NCBI RefSeq assembly: GCF_947493595.1 | Contig: NZ_CANLRL010000007.1 | Coordinates: 1-64,000 of the forward strand | Direction: 5' to 3' | Source of the DNA: an uncultured Shimia sp. | GTDB lineage: Bacteria > Pseudomonadota > Alphaproteobacteria > Rhodobacterales > Rhodobacteraceae | DNA: 64,000 nt | In this document: piece after piece, positions 47,395-56,136 of the stretch | Position numbering within the stretch: the first letter of the stretch is position 1 | Layout of the letters: every line of letters starts with the position of its first letter | The notes under the pieces: generated by a model | Database searches by the model: none | Told to the model about the DNA's origin: nothing | The model's input: only the letters and a program-made list of their open reading frames with translations | Made by a program: the position numbers and the translations under genes

Positions 47395-48285
47395 CTAAAA
47401 CACCGCGACGCGTTTGATGCGCGCACCTTTAATAGGAGAGATCACAATCTCTACAGAGGCTCTGTTTCCGTAGTGGGATAGGCTGCTTCTTAAGCTGGGC
47501 GCACGCATGTTGACAGGAACAGAGTTTCGGCGCCCGAGATAGACTTTGGCAGATGATCCATTGTCGAAGCGTACCTCTATATAAAAACTCTGTTTTGTGA
47601 TGTGCTCAGCCTCTATTTCGATGCCGGAAGTCGCCACGCCTTCTGCAAGTTTGACCAGGGTTGCCTGAGATTGCTTTTGCAATTCGACGGCTTTGATTGG
47701 TGCGCGGCTTTCGCTGAGGGCACCCAGCAATTGGCGTAAAAAAGGATTGCGAGTTGAAGCTTTCAGTATAGGGCAGTTCCCACACCACAAGGTTGTGGTC
47801 TTTGCGATCCAACGCGCCGGACATCACATAGGCCTCAATGGCGCCAATTGGGCCTCCGCCTGACACGGAGAAGTTCTCGACATCTGCATCAAATGCACGG
47901 GCCAACGCGTCCGCGACCCTGTAGTGGTCTCGTTTGTAGCGATTGGAAAAACTGCTTCCAAGCAGGGCAATTGCGGGCCCGTCCACGGGTGTGTCCAGAA
48001 GGTCGCCGCTTCGCGACAGGTCGAAAGTCTCCGACGTTTCTGGGGGTAAGACTGTTCCGCAAGCATTGTGAACAACTTCGGCAAGAGATCCTTCTTCCTG
48101 TATCGCGCCAGAGGCCTCGAGTTCCCGGAAGGCCAGGTCTCCATCGTTGGCAAAGAGATCAGGTGTCTGTGTGTTCACGGTGTGAGCGAGAGCAGTGGCG
48201 CTCACGGCACTTCCGACGGCGGTCCAATGCGTGTCGCGCCGAAAATAGAAACGGTCCACGAGATCATAATGGGAAGGTCCATCTT
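47395..48285 (-). pseudogene. broken AlgJ/AlgX-like SGNH acetyltransferase
   Basis: Two frames together give the C-terminal part of an alginate-O-acetyltransferase-like protein: YFRRDTHWTAVGS (the DxHW motif), ALLGSSFSN (nucleophile Ser) and LVVWELPYTESF, then in the next frame PFLRQLLGALSES and a beta-rich tail. The switch occurs at a six-base A run (47738-47743). The N-terminal part, including a signal sequence, is missing; an in-frame stop lies just upstream of about 48285. It is therefore truncated and frameshifted. Confidence 0.7.
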
Positions 48286-48487
48286 AGGACGGTCCAGTCT
48301 CCGGGTAGCAGGTCAATGGAACTGGCCTTTAGGTGAAAATTTACGATTGGGAGCGGCGAACACGGTAAGGAGAAACTGACATCGTTACTGGCCCTCCCCT
48401 CAAGAAATTGAAGGATCCAACAGTATCTACGTGATGTATCGAACCTAGCAGACATGAGTTTGAGACCGGCTGAGGTCCTTCGTTGCA

Positions 48488-49540
48488 TCAATCGGCCACG
48501 GTGAATTCAATCCTTCGGTTCTTTCGGCGTCCCTGAGCTGTTGCATTGTCGGCGATGGGCCTGCTTTCTCCACGGCCGACAATCTGTAGTCGTGCGGCAT
48601 TGATGCCTTGATCGGTCAGGAAACGCTCAACCGAGGCGGCACGCCTTTCAGACAGTCTCTGGTTTGCCGTTCGCGACCCCACGTTGTCAGTATGGCCGGC
48701 GAGTAAAATTTTGAGATCAGGGCATCGCGCAACAATGTCGGCCACTTGGCTAAGCAGTGGCGTCGATTCAGGTTTCAATTTTGCAGATCCAGACCGAAAG
48801 TTGATATTGCCGCTGCGAGACAGTATCTCAAATCGCCCCTTGCAAGCTTCAATGCCAAAGTTGCCTTCCGCCTCTAGGGCCACAGTCACAGGTTCTTTCA
48901 GTGATACGGCAGCTGCTTTCGGGACCTCCTGCGCGTCAGGAAAAGTCGCTTCAAAAATCAGATCAAAATTCACGGTTGTGGACTGCACGATGGAAACATT
49001 TGCGGCCTCTTCGAGCTTTAGCAGCCCGTCGACCAGGTCGTAATCCGCTACCTTTAGCGTCAAAGGTTCTGCGCTCGACACCGCCAACAAGTTTTCCCCA
49101 ATCAATGTTAAGGATAGTTGGGCGATTTCTTGGCGCTTTACGCCGTGCAGGTCCAATTCAAATGGCAAGCTTATGGTTTTTCTTTTGACCTGAGCCAGAT
49201 CAGCAATCAGGCTTGGAGCGATTTGCGCGTTTACTGTTGCTTGAGGATAAAGAAAGGTTTCAAAAAACAAGAAACGCATTCGGACATTGCGCAAATCAAC
49301 TTTCGTATCGACGCTATCGAGCAAAACGGACAGGCTTGCGTCCCCACTGGCGTCAATACCGCCAGAAAGTTTGGCAAATGACGAGGTTTCAATCACTGAT
49401 TGGTTCTTGATCGAACTGAACTGGATGGATGAAGTTTCCGGGGCGAGACGCCAGCCATTGCCAAATGGGCTCTCCTCGGCCAGTGCCGGCACCGAGAGTA
49501 CGCACAGAATTGGAGTGGCCAGAATGGTGGCTCGTAGCAC
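48488..49540 (-). CDS. YceI-like domain fused to OmpA peptidoglycan-binding domain
   Basis: 350 aa from GTG 49540, preceded by AAAGGAA and giving a signal peptide ending in VPALA. Residues about 25-210 resemble the YceI lipocalin-like fold (WRLAPETSSIQFSSIKN... typical start; later a FELDLHGVK-type strand). Residues about 240-350 are an OmpA C-terminal domain: INFRSGSAKL, LLAGHTDNVGSRTANQRLSERRA and GRGESRPIADN. It would sit in the periplasm bound to peptidoglycan. It is divergent from the first caspase-like gene. Confidence 0.85.
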   Translation of the reverse strand: MLRATILATPILCVLSVPALAEESPFGNGWRLAPETSSIQFSSIKNQSVIETSSFAKLSGGIDASGDASLSVLLDSVDTKVDLRNVRMRFLFFETFLYPQATVNAQIAPSLIADLAQVKRKTISLPFELDLHGVKRQEIAQLSLTLIGENLLAVSSAEPLTLKVADYDLVDGLLKLEEAANVSIVQSTTVNFDLIFEATFPDAQEVPKAAAVSLKEPVTVALEAEGNFGIEACKGRFEILSRSGNINFRSGSAKLKPESTPLLSQVADIVARCPDLKILLAGHTDNVGSRTANQRLSERRAASVERFLTDQGINAARLQIVGRGESRPIADNATAQGRRKNRRIEFTVAD

Positions 49541-49681
49541 TGTAGTTCCTTTCACGGCAGCGACGCGAACCTGAAAAGTATCGGCAAGTTGGGCTCGCAA
49601 TGCAATGGCTCTAATTTGTTGCCATATCGTAGGGATCGGATAGGGTTTTGGCTCTGCGACTGCACAAAAGGAGACCCGCAC

Positions 49682-51154
49682 ATGCGTGCACTGTTCCTGT
49701 CAATCGCTTGTGTCCTTGGCTTGACTGCCAGTGGGCGCGCGGAGCCGCGAGTGGCGCTGGTCATCGGGAATGCAGTTTATTCCGACGTTACACCGCTTGC
49801 CAATGCGGGAGCGGATGCGGCACTGATTTCTGCTGCGCTGTCTGAAGTTGGCTTTTCGGTCACGGTTGTCTCGAACGGCACTCAAAACGAGATGAAGCGC
49901 GCCATTGCAAAGTTTGGCGCGGCCTTGCGTGCTGCCGGCCCGGACGCGGTCGGTCTGTTTTATTATGCAGGGCACGGCATTCAGTCATTTGGGGCAAATT
50001 ACCTTTTGCCAGTGGATGCGCGCCTGACGGTGGCAGCCGATCTTGATTTGGTGGGCTTAGAGGCTGCATCCGTTCTTCGCCAGATGGCGTCTGCTGCCAA
50101 CCGAACAAATATCGTTATTCTTGATGCTTGCCGTGACAACCCGTTTGAACATGTACCCGATATCAATGATAGCGGGTTGGCTGAAATGAAGGCGCCTACT
50201 GGGACCTTTTTGGCGTACGCGACGGCGCCAGGACAGGTGGCGTTTGATGGTGCGGGCGACAATAGTCCATTTAGCAAGGCACTTGCGCGTGAACTTTTGG
50301 TCCCTGGAGCACCAGTGGAACAAGTGTTTAAGCAAGTGAGGGTATCTGTCCTGTCAGAAACCAATGGTCAACAGACCCCTTGGGACACCTCTTCCTTGAC
50401 GCAAGAGTTTGTTTTTAAAGCAAGCGTGCCAATGTTGGCAGAAGGTGTTGCCGAAGCGCAGCTTTGGCAAACTGTGGAGGAGAGTCGAGATCCCGTCCAA
50501 ATCATGTTGTTCATGAGAACTCATCCAAACGGCCAGTTCATTGAGGATGCAAGGCGACTTTTGGCAACAACTCTGGAAATGGAATTGAACCAGAGCAGAG
50601 CAGAACCCACTGAGCCAATGGCATCTATGCCTGCACCAAAAGAAGTGGAAGATGAAGAAACGGCCCTCATGGAACGTGCGCGGAAATCCGGAGATATCGC
50701 AGATTTTGAAGCTTATCTCGAAGTATTTCCCACAGGTGTTTTTGCAGAGTTGGTGAAGAAGGAGGTTGCTGCGTTGCACAGTTCGGGCGCAAGCAATCCC
50801 CCCACGCTCTCGGACGGCGGTGATGATGTTACTCAGCCGATTGGTTTAGAAGCCATGGATTGGGACGTGGCTTTTGATGCCCCACTTGAGATCGGTCCGC
50901 CGGAGCTCATCGGATTGACGCTTCTGGAGGCCACGGCAATCAGCCCCTTGTTCCCACCAATTGAGGGGCTGCCAGATGAAATGTGGAAGCACCAGACCTG
51001 CGGCAATTGTCATAATTGGACACGCACAGCGCTGTGTGATCAGGGGAAATTCTATCAAAAACAGGCTGCGGTTCGTCACCTGGAAAAAAATCACCCATTT
51101 GGTGGCGATTTCAAAAGGAACCTCAAAAACTGGGCAAGGGGCGATTGTCAGTAG
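49682..51154 (+). CDS. exported caspase-like protein with C-terminal CxxCH
   Basis: 490 aa. ATG 49682 after AAAAGGAGAC gives a signal peptide ending in GRA. The peptidase C14 (caspase p20) domain covers about 22-240 with the catalytic dyad His98 (YYAGHGIQ) and Cys150 (ILDACRDNPF). A less conserved region follows. The C terminus has CGNCH (440-444) with more Cys (452, 489), which could bind a c-type haem or a metal. Such proteins cleave after basic or other residues and may act in periplasmic signalling or killing; the function here is unknown. It is followed by a lipoprotein and a second caspase-like gene. Confidence 0.88.
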   Translation: MRALFLSIACVLGLTASGRAEPRVALVIGNAVYSDVTPLANAGADAALISAALSEVGFSVTVVSNGTQNEMKRAIAKFGAALRAAGPDAVGLFYYAGHGIQSFGANYLLPVDARLTVAADLDLVGLEAASVLRQMASAANRTNIVILDACRDNPFEHVPDINDSGLAEMKAPTGTFLAYATAPGQVAFDGAGDNSPFSKALARELLVPGAPVEQVFKQVRVSVLSETNGQQTPWDTSSLTQEFVFKASVPMLAEGVAEAQLWQTVEESRDPVQIMLFMRTHPNGQFIEDARRLLATTLEMELNQSRAEPTEPMASMPAPKEVEDEETALMERARKSGDIADFEAYLEVFPTGVFAELVKKEVAALHSSGASNPPTLSDGGDDVTQPIGLEAMDWDVAFDAPLEIGPPELIGLTLLEATAISPLFPPIEGLPDEMWKHQTCGNCHNWTRTALCDQGKFYQKQAAVRHLEKNHPFGGDFKRNLKNWARGDCQ

Positions 51155-51819
51155 CGTTTGAAACGCCTTGATGAGACCTTGCAAGAGGGATTGCGCGTGA
51201 AGCGACCAATCAGTTTCTTCGCATTGCCACATGTCAAATCTCAGCTCTTTCTGTGACGTCCGCACTTTGACGTGGCGCCACTTTTTCGCACAGGTTTGCT
51301 GTGTTTCTGAGATGTATCGGGTTTAGGTTTCAGTTTGCTTGGTATGTTCCAAGCGGTCTCGATATGCGGCCTTCGGCGTCTGCCGATCAAGCGCGGAATG
51401 AGGTCTCTGGGTACTGTCGAATGCCATCTACTTCTGATGCCTCGCCGGCCTCGCAACCCACTATTGCGATGGAGGCCAGACCAATCATGAACCAATATTC
51501 AAACTGGGCCACTCCCGTGAAGCAGATCAGAACGGTCCAGATACAGGAACTCAAAGCAACATGAATTTTACTGTAGCGCTCCTTTTTCCAAATGGTGGGA
51601 TGACCTCTTTAAGGTGAGTTAAACTTGGGGAAGTGCCGCCGAATGCCTGTTTTTCCTGATTGGATCGGACGATTGCAGGTGAGAAAATTAGACAGCAGGC
51701 GGTTTCTGTGGTCTACTTTAGGAGCCTGTAGGGGCTGCCTGTGCCTGCCGTATTTTAGGGCAAGAGGCCTTTTTTCTCACCCTGACAGGTCGATCGAATT
51801 TGTAGGTGAGGTACTTTTG
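51155..51819. other. intergenic region without recognised gene
   Basis: About 660 bases. Open frames on both strands (for example 51241-51495 minus) lack start signals and recognisable domains. No clear promoter or RNA was identified. Confidence 0.4.
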
Positions 51820-52164
51820 ATGAGAGTTTTTCTATTAGCAACATCTGCAGTGGCGCTAGTTATGGCCGGTTGCACTGAAATATTGCCTCCAGAGGGCGAG
51901 GGGAAAAACGTGCGTGTCCCCCACAGTGACGTTTCCGATTCCTCTAGCAGTTCAGGGGGAACGAGTGGCAGCTCCAGCAGCTCTTCTTCCGGAGGTTCAA
52001 GCTCAAGCTCAAGCTCAAGTTCGGGGGCGAGTAGCTCCAGCGGCTCGGGTTCCGGAGACAGCGGGTCGAGCGGTAGCAGCGATGATGACGACGATTCCGG
52101 TAGCTCTGGCAGTTCTGGTGGTGATGACGGCGGATCAGACAGCCCCGGCGGATGGAGCGGCTAA
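51820..52164 (+). CDS. Ser/Gly/Asp-rich lipoprotein
   Basis: 114 aa from ATG 51820 (GGTGAGG upstream). A lipoprotein signal ends in VMAGC, so Cys18 would be lipidated. After about residue 38 the chain is nearly all Ser, Gly and Asp, with a run of five Asp, and so is intrinsically disordered. The coding DNA has four tandem TCAAGC-type hexamers (51997-52020), prone to length change. Its stop (TAATG) overlaps the start of the second caspase-like gene, implying co-translation. It may be a surface linker or calcium-binding spacer (inference). Confidence 0.8.
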   Translation: MRVFLLATSAVALVMAGCTEILPPEGEGKNVRVPHSDVSDSSSSSGGTSGSSSSSSSGGSSSSSSSSSGASSSSGSGSGDSGSSGSSDDDDDSGSSGSSGGDDGGSDSPGGWSG

Positions 52165-54494
52165 TGCCAATGCGCGGCAGATCAGCCATTCTAAGGAGAA
52201 TGGTTCCGCTTGCTTTTGCCACGAGTATGTCCGCAATTGCCACCGGAGCTGTGGCGCAAGCTGAGCCAGCCCGACTGGCAGTTGTGATTGGAAATCAGGA
52301 TTATGTCGGCATCGACGATTTGGCCAACGCCAAGCATGATGCGGAACGTTTTTCTGCAATGTTGCGAGATTTGGGGTTTACCGTATTTGACGGTTACAAC
52401 GTCGACCGACAAGGGTTCGAAGATCTGCTGCGCGCGTCTATTTTGAATGTGACAGAGGGCGCGGAGATCGTTTTTTTCTATGCGGGTCATGGCATTCAGA
52501 TAGGACGCCGCAACTATTTGCTGCCGACGGATGTTGCTTTTGACTCTGTTTACGACTTGCCGGTGGAATCCGTGACGCTTGACCGCGTGATTGAACTTCT
52601 TTCGGCCCGCGGCAAAGTGCATGTGGCCATTATTGATGCATGTCGGGACAATCCGTTTCCCGACAAAGTTTTGGCCGGGAATTTGGACGCCAGCCTTTTT
52701 GAGACCAAATCTGGATTTGACGTTTTTAAAACGCCGCTCAACTCTTTGGTCGCCTTTTCAACTGCTCCTGGCATGGTGGCGTATGATGGAAAGGGCAGCG
52801 AGAACAGCCCCTATACGGCGGCTATTGTGAACGCGGTGAGTGCTGCGCCCGAGCGCGATATCTTGTCGGTTTTTGCCCAAGTCCGTGAGGCGGTTTACAA
52901 CGCGACTGAAGGCAAGCAAGTGCCATGGGAGAGTTCCACTCTGGTGCAACCCTTTCAATTTGGACGTTCTGCGGAAGCTCCGGTGATGGCGTCGGCTGAA
53001 AAAGACGTTCCAGTTCCCGAAAGTGGCAACACAACGCGTCAGGTAGCGGCATCTGATTTTCCGTCGGAAGTGGCTCTCTCAGTGGCTTTTGACCGGCAAA
53101 TCCTCCTGGGCACGGCCTTGGCAGCGGCTTTGGATCAATCTGAACTGCCTCCGATCACAGTGACCACCGTGCCCGATCAAGGATTGGTTTCGGTGCGCGC
53201 AGATGGGCTGATGTATAGACCGGTGCTGGGTGAAAGGCGCGCCACTGCGCGCGCAGCAACCTTGCGAGATAACTTTTCTATAACGGTGCAATCCAATGGG
53301 ACAGAAATCCCGGTTAGGGTCCTGCTGGAAATGGAGGTCAACGCTTGCGATTTGGCAGCGGGGGACGCACTGGATCCGGGCAGTGTTGGATTTTATCGGC
53401 TGCCTAATGAAATTGAAGTGGCCTATGCGCTGGAGATCTGCCGGGCTGCGGTGCAGGACTATCCTGAAGAAGGACGGTTTTCATATCAACTGGGCAGGGT
53501 GGAACAAGCGGCGGGGCAATTACGAAAGAGCTTTCAGAGTTTTCAAACCGCGGTCACTCAGGGTCATATTCGCGCTTTGAACGGTACGGGGCGTTTTTTG
53601 ATTTCGAAGCGCATCGACCACCAGACCACTGGTATTCCCCAAAACCCTGCCGGCGCGTTGGCGCTTTATGAGAAGGGTATAGAGGCTGGGGATCCGTTTG
53701 CCATGCACTCCAAAGGCTTGCATTTTCTGCGCAATGGAAAGGACACGGCAGAGCGAGAGGTGGGATTTGAGTTGTTGGACCGAGCGGCGGAACTTGGCCA
53801 CACCTATTCGATGAACGAACTGGGCATCTATTTCCTGACAAAAGATACAGACCATTTTCTGCCAGAACGGGGTTTACGATATCTGCAGGCCAGTGCCGCA
53901 CGCCGAGATATCTATGGCTACTATAATCTTGGATTTGTCGAGGCCAATGGCCTCAATGGACCCAAAGACCTAGAGGCGGCTTATCAGTGGTATTTGAAGG
54001 CCAGCGAGGGTGGGCATCCGTTTGGCCCGTCCACTTTGGGGCGAATGATCCGGCGCGGTGAGGTGCCAGGTCAAGGTGACGCTGATGCTCTTGTTTGGTA
54101 TGATGAAGGCCTGTCCCGCGGTGATGGTTGGGGCGGTGTAAATGCCGCGCGTATGGTTCTGAAAGGCGAGGGCACTACAGTGGATGTGCCTGCAGCACTC
54201 ATCCGCTTTGCCAAGGCTCGCCACCTTTCAAACAAGAAAGCGGCTGAGGCGGCCTTGGAAGGGTTGCAAGGACATTCGGCGACTGACGTGGCCAAAGCCA
54301 CTCAGATGCTCTTGAGGGATATGGGGGCCGAAGTTGTCGTGGATGGTGTAATAGGTCCGGCGACTCGACGTGTTCTTGCGGCTATGGCGGTCGAGGCAAA
54401 CCTGCTCGCGCCTGGGAATGACCGGCTGTCGGAATTGGAGGTGGCTGCCAGAGTTTATTGGGCAAAAAGCCCGACGCGTCCTGATCTGTTTTAA
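52164..54494 (+). CDS. exported caspase-like protein with Sel1 repeats
   Basis: 776 aa if started at ATG 52164, which overlaps the lipoprotein stop (ATG 52152 is possible but less likely). Signal peptide ends near AVAQA. The caspase domain spans about 35-275, with His109 (FYAGHGIQ) and Cys160 (IIDACRDNPF). A beta-rich middle region follows, then Sel1/TPR-like repeats from about residue 430 to 680. The C terminus (VVVDGVIGPATRRVLAAM) resembles a peptidoglycan-binding domain. It would combine proteolysis, protein contacts and wall binding in the periplasm. It is the second caspase in a T6SS-flanking cluster. Confidence 0.88.
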   Translation: MPMRGRSAILRRMVPLAFATSMSAIATGAVAQAEPARLAVVIGNQDYVGIDDLANAKHDAERFSAMLRDLGFTVFDGYNVDRQGFEDLLRASILNVTEGAEIVFFYAGHGIQIGRRNYLLPTDVAFDSVYDLPVESVTLDRVIELLSARGKVHVAIIDACRDNPFPDKVLAGNLDASLFETKSGFDVFKTPLNSLVAFSTAPGMVAYDGKGSENSPYTAAIVNAVSAAPERDILSVFAQVREAVYNATEGKQVPWESSTLVQPFQFGRSAEAPVMASAEKDVPVPESGNTTRQVAASDFPSEVALSVAFDRQILLGTALAAALDQSELPPITVTTVPDQGLVSVRADGLMYRPVLGERRATARAATLRDNFSITVQSNGTEIPVRVLLEMEVNACDLAAGDALDPGSVGFYRLPNEIEVAYALEICRAAVQDYPEEGRFSYQLGRVEQAAGQLRKSFQSFQTAVTQGHIRALNGTGRFLISKRIDHQTTGIPQNPAGALALYEKGIEAGDPFAMHSKGLHFLRNGKDTAEREVGFELLDRAAELGHTYSMNELGIYFLTKDTDHFLPERGLRYLQASAARRDIYGYYNLGFVEANGLNGPKDLEAAYQWYLKASEGGHPFGPSTLGRMIRRGEVPGQGDADALVWYDEGLSRGDGWGGVNAARMVLKGEGTTVDVPAALIRFAKARHLSNKKAAEAALEGLQGHSATDVAKATQMLLRDMGAEVVVDGVIGPATRRVLAAMAVEANLLAPGNDRLSELEVAARVYWAKSPTRPDLF

Positions 54495-54513
54495 ATGGTG
54501 CCGGGGCGTTGGC

Positions 54514-55191
54514 TTAACTGAGGGCCTGGAATTCGACGCGACGGTTTTCGTCGGCGCGGGGGTCATCAGAGTTGTACGGGAAGCGTTCGCCCATGCCTAA
54601 AGTTTCTAGGCGGGCAGGATCAATGCCGCAGTTGTCCACAAGATGGCGCGCCACTTCTTCTGCGCGCAAGATGGAAAGGCGTTCATTGTATGCCTCTGTG
54701 CCTGAGGTGTCGGTATGTCCCACGATCCGCACCAAGTTAATGCTGCTACGTTGAAGCACCAGACACATTTTCTCAAGCTTGGGCGCCTCCTCGCTAGACA
54801 GGGCCGCAGAGTCAAAGCCAAATTTGATTTGTAGGTTGACTTGTAGCTCCGGATCCAGCTGTCCAAACACCAGCGGGGCATTGGGATCGCTTGAGGCCTG
54901 GACTACTTCCGCTTCGCTTTGGGTGCCTCCTTGGGAGGAGGTTTCGGCGGTTGTCTCGGTGGACACGTCAACAGTATCAGCTGTGCTGTTTGCGCTATCT
55001 TCTACGGTGACCAGTTTGAGGCCGCGCGTGGCACCATTTCCGCTGGCCTCAGCCTCTTGGAAGACTTCGCGCTGGCGCTCAAAAAGAGACATCAGCTCAT
55101 CAACGCTGAGATCTTCCTGCGCCGTCAAAGGGAAGGAAAAGCCAGCAAAAAACAGCACTACAGCAAAGGGTTTTGTTCGAAAATTCGGCAT
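54514..55191 (-). CDS. OmpA family protein
   Basis: 225 aa with a signal peptide ending in PLTAQ, a short helical and Ser/Thr-rich linker (about 25-100), and an OmpA C-terminal peptidoglycan-binding domain (FGFDSAALSSEE, IVGHTDTSGTEAYNERLSILRAEEV, GMGERFPYNSDDPRADENRRVEF). It is convergent with the second caspase gene and divergent from the phosphatase gene. In T6SS loci such proteins can anchor the membrane complex to the wall. Confidence 0.88.
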   Translation of the reverse strand: MPNFRTKPFAVVLFFAGFSFPLTAQEDLSVDELMSLFERQREVFQEAEASGNGATRGLKLVTVEDSANSTADTVDVSTETTAETSSQGGTQSEAEVVQASSDPNAPLVFGQLDPELQVNLQIKFGFDSAALSSEEAPKLEKMCLVLQRSSINLVRIVGHTDTSGTEAYNERLSILRAEEVARHLVDNCGIDPARLETLGMGERFPYNSDDPRADENRRVEFQALS

Positions 55192-55383
55192 GTGAGCCTC
55201 GATGAAAAATGATTTTGTGCACCTATTATGCTAGGCTATACTGGGTTCGTTTTCAATTCTGCCTTTTTTGAAGTGCCAATTAAGACTACGCCCCCTCGCT
55301 CCGGCTCAGTGCCGTGATGTGGTCTGAATTCAGCGCAATCGCGTTGCCTGGGTGTTGGCGAAATTCGCCATTGGGAGAGTTAA

Positions 55384-56133
55384 GTGAGTAAAGCCACGAC
55401 AGTAATTCCCCGAATAGTGCCAGCGCAGCCTGTGTTTAGCGGTGCGGGGCTTACCCATGTTGGTGTGGTTCGAGAGAAAAACGAAGACTCAATTTTGACG
55501 GACCCGACCGGCGTTCTTTGGGCGGTTGCTGATGGCATGGGCGGCTATAGCTTTGGTGATGTGGCCTCGGACATGGTGATCGATGCTTTGTCCGAACTAA
55601 GCGATGATGGATTGGCTGGACCCAGCTTACAAGCTGCGCTGCGTGACGCAAACGCCCGTATTTATCGTGAGACGCAAACACGCGGCAGCATGGGGTCGAC
55701 AGCGGTCGCCTTGATGATTCAAAACGCCATTGCCACTATCGCATGGGTTGGGGATTGCCGGGCTTATTTGCAAAGAGCGGGGGCGTTGCGCCTATTAACC
55801 CATGATCACACCGTGGTTCAGGATATGGTTGACCGTGCCCTGATTGGGCAAGAGGAGACACGCAATCATCCGGAACGGCACGTTGTGACACGCGCCATTG
55901 GTCATATGGCGGAGGTGGAGGTGGACACGACCGTGGTGCCTTTGGTGCCGGACGATCGGTTGATGTTGTGTTCCGACGGGTTGACCGGGTGTTTGAGCGA
56001 TCAGGATATTGCCCAGCATATGGCGCGCGCGGGCTCCCCGAAAATGCTGTGCACCACGCTACTGGCAGCTGCTTTGGAGGCCGGCGCTACAGATAATGTG
56101 TCTGTGGTCGCAGTTTTTGCAGAGAGGCGATAG
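55384..56133 (+). CDS. PP2C-type protein serine/threonine phosphatase
   Basis: 249 aa from GTG 55384. Metal-binding Asp residues appear in VREKNEDS, WAVADGMGGYSFGDVASDM and CSDGLTGCLSDQD; GSMGSTAVALMI and WVGDCRAYLQRAG complete the PPM fold. In many T6SS loci a PP2C phosphatase opposes a kinase that controls assembly; no kinase is in the window. It is followed four bases later by the M15 peptidase gene. Confidence 0.9.
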   Translation: MSKATTVIPRIVPAQPVFSGAGLTHVGVVREKNEDSILTDPTGVLWAVADGMGGYSFGDVASDMVIDALSELSDDGLAGPSLQAALRDANARIYRETQTRGSMGSTAVALMIQNAIATIAWVGDCRAYLQRAGALRLLTHDHTVVQDMVDRALIGQEETRNHPERHVVTRAIGHMAEVEVDTTVVPLVPDDRLMLCSDGLTGCLSDQDIAQHMARAGSPKMLCTTLLAAALEAGATDNVSVVAVFAERR

Positions 56134-56136
56134 GCA

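Noticed and set aside
51241-51495. Minus-strand basic frame between caspase and lipoprotein genes
   Set aside because: Considered as a transposase remnant, but no catalytic or family motif could be recognised.
51940-52140. Repetitive Ser/Gly tract considered as a CRISPR-like array
   Set aside because: Units are short codon repeats inside a lipoprotein gene; no spacers.
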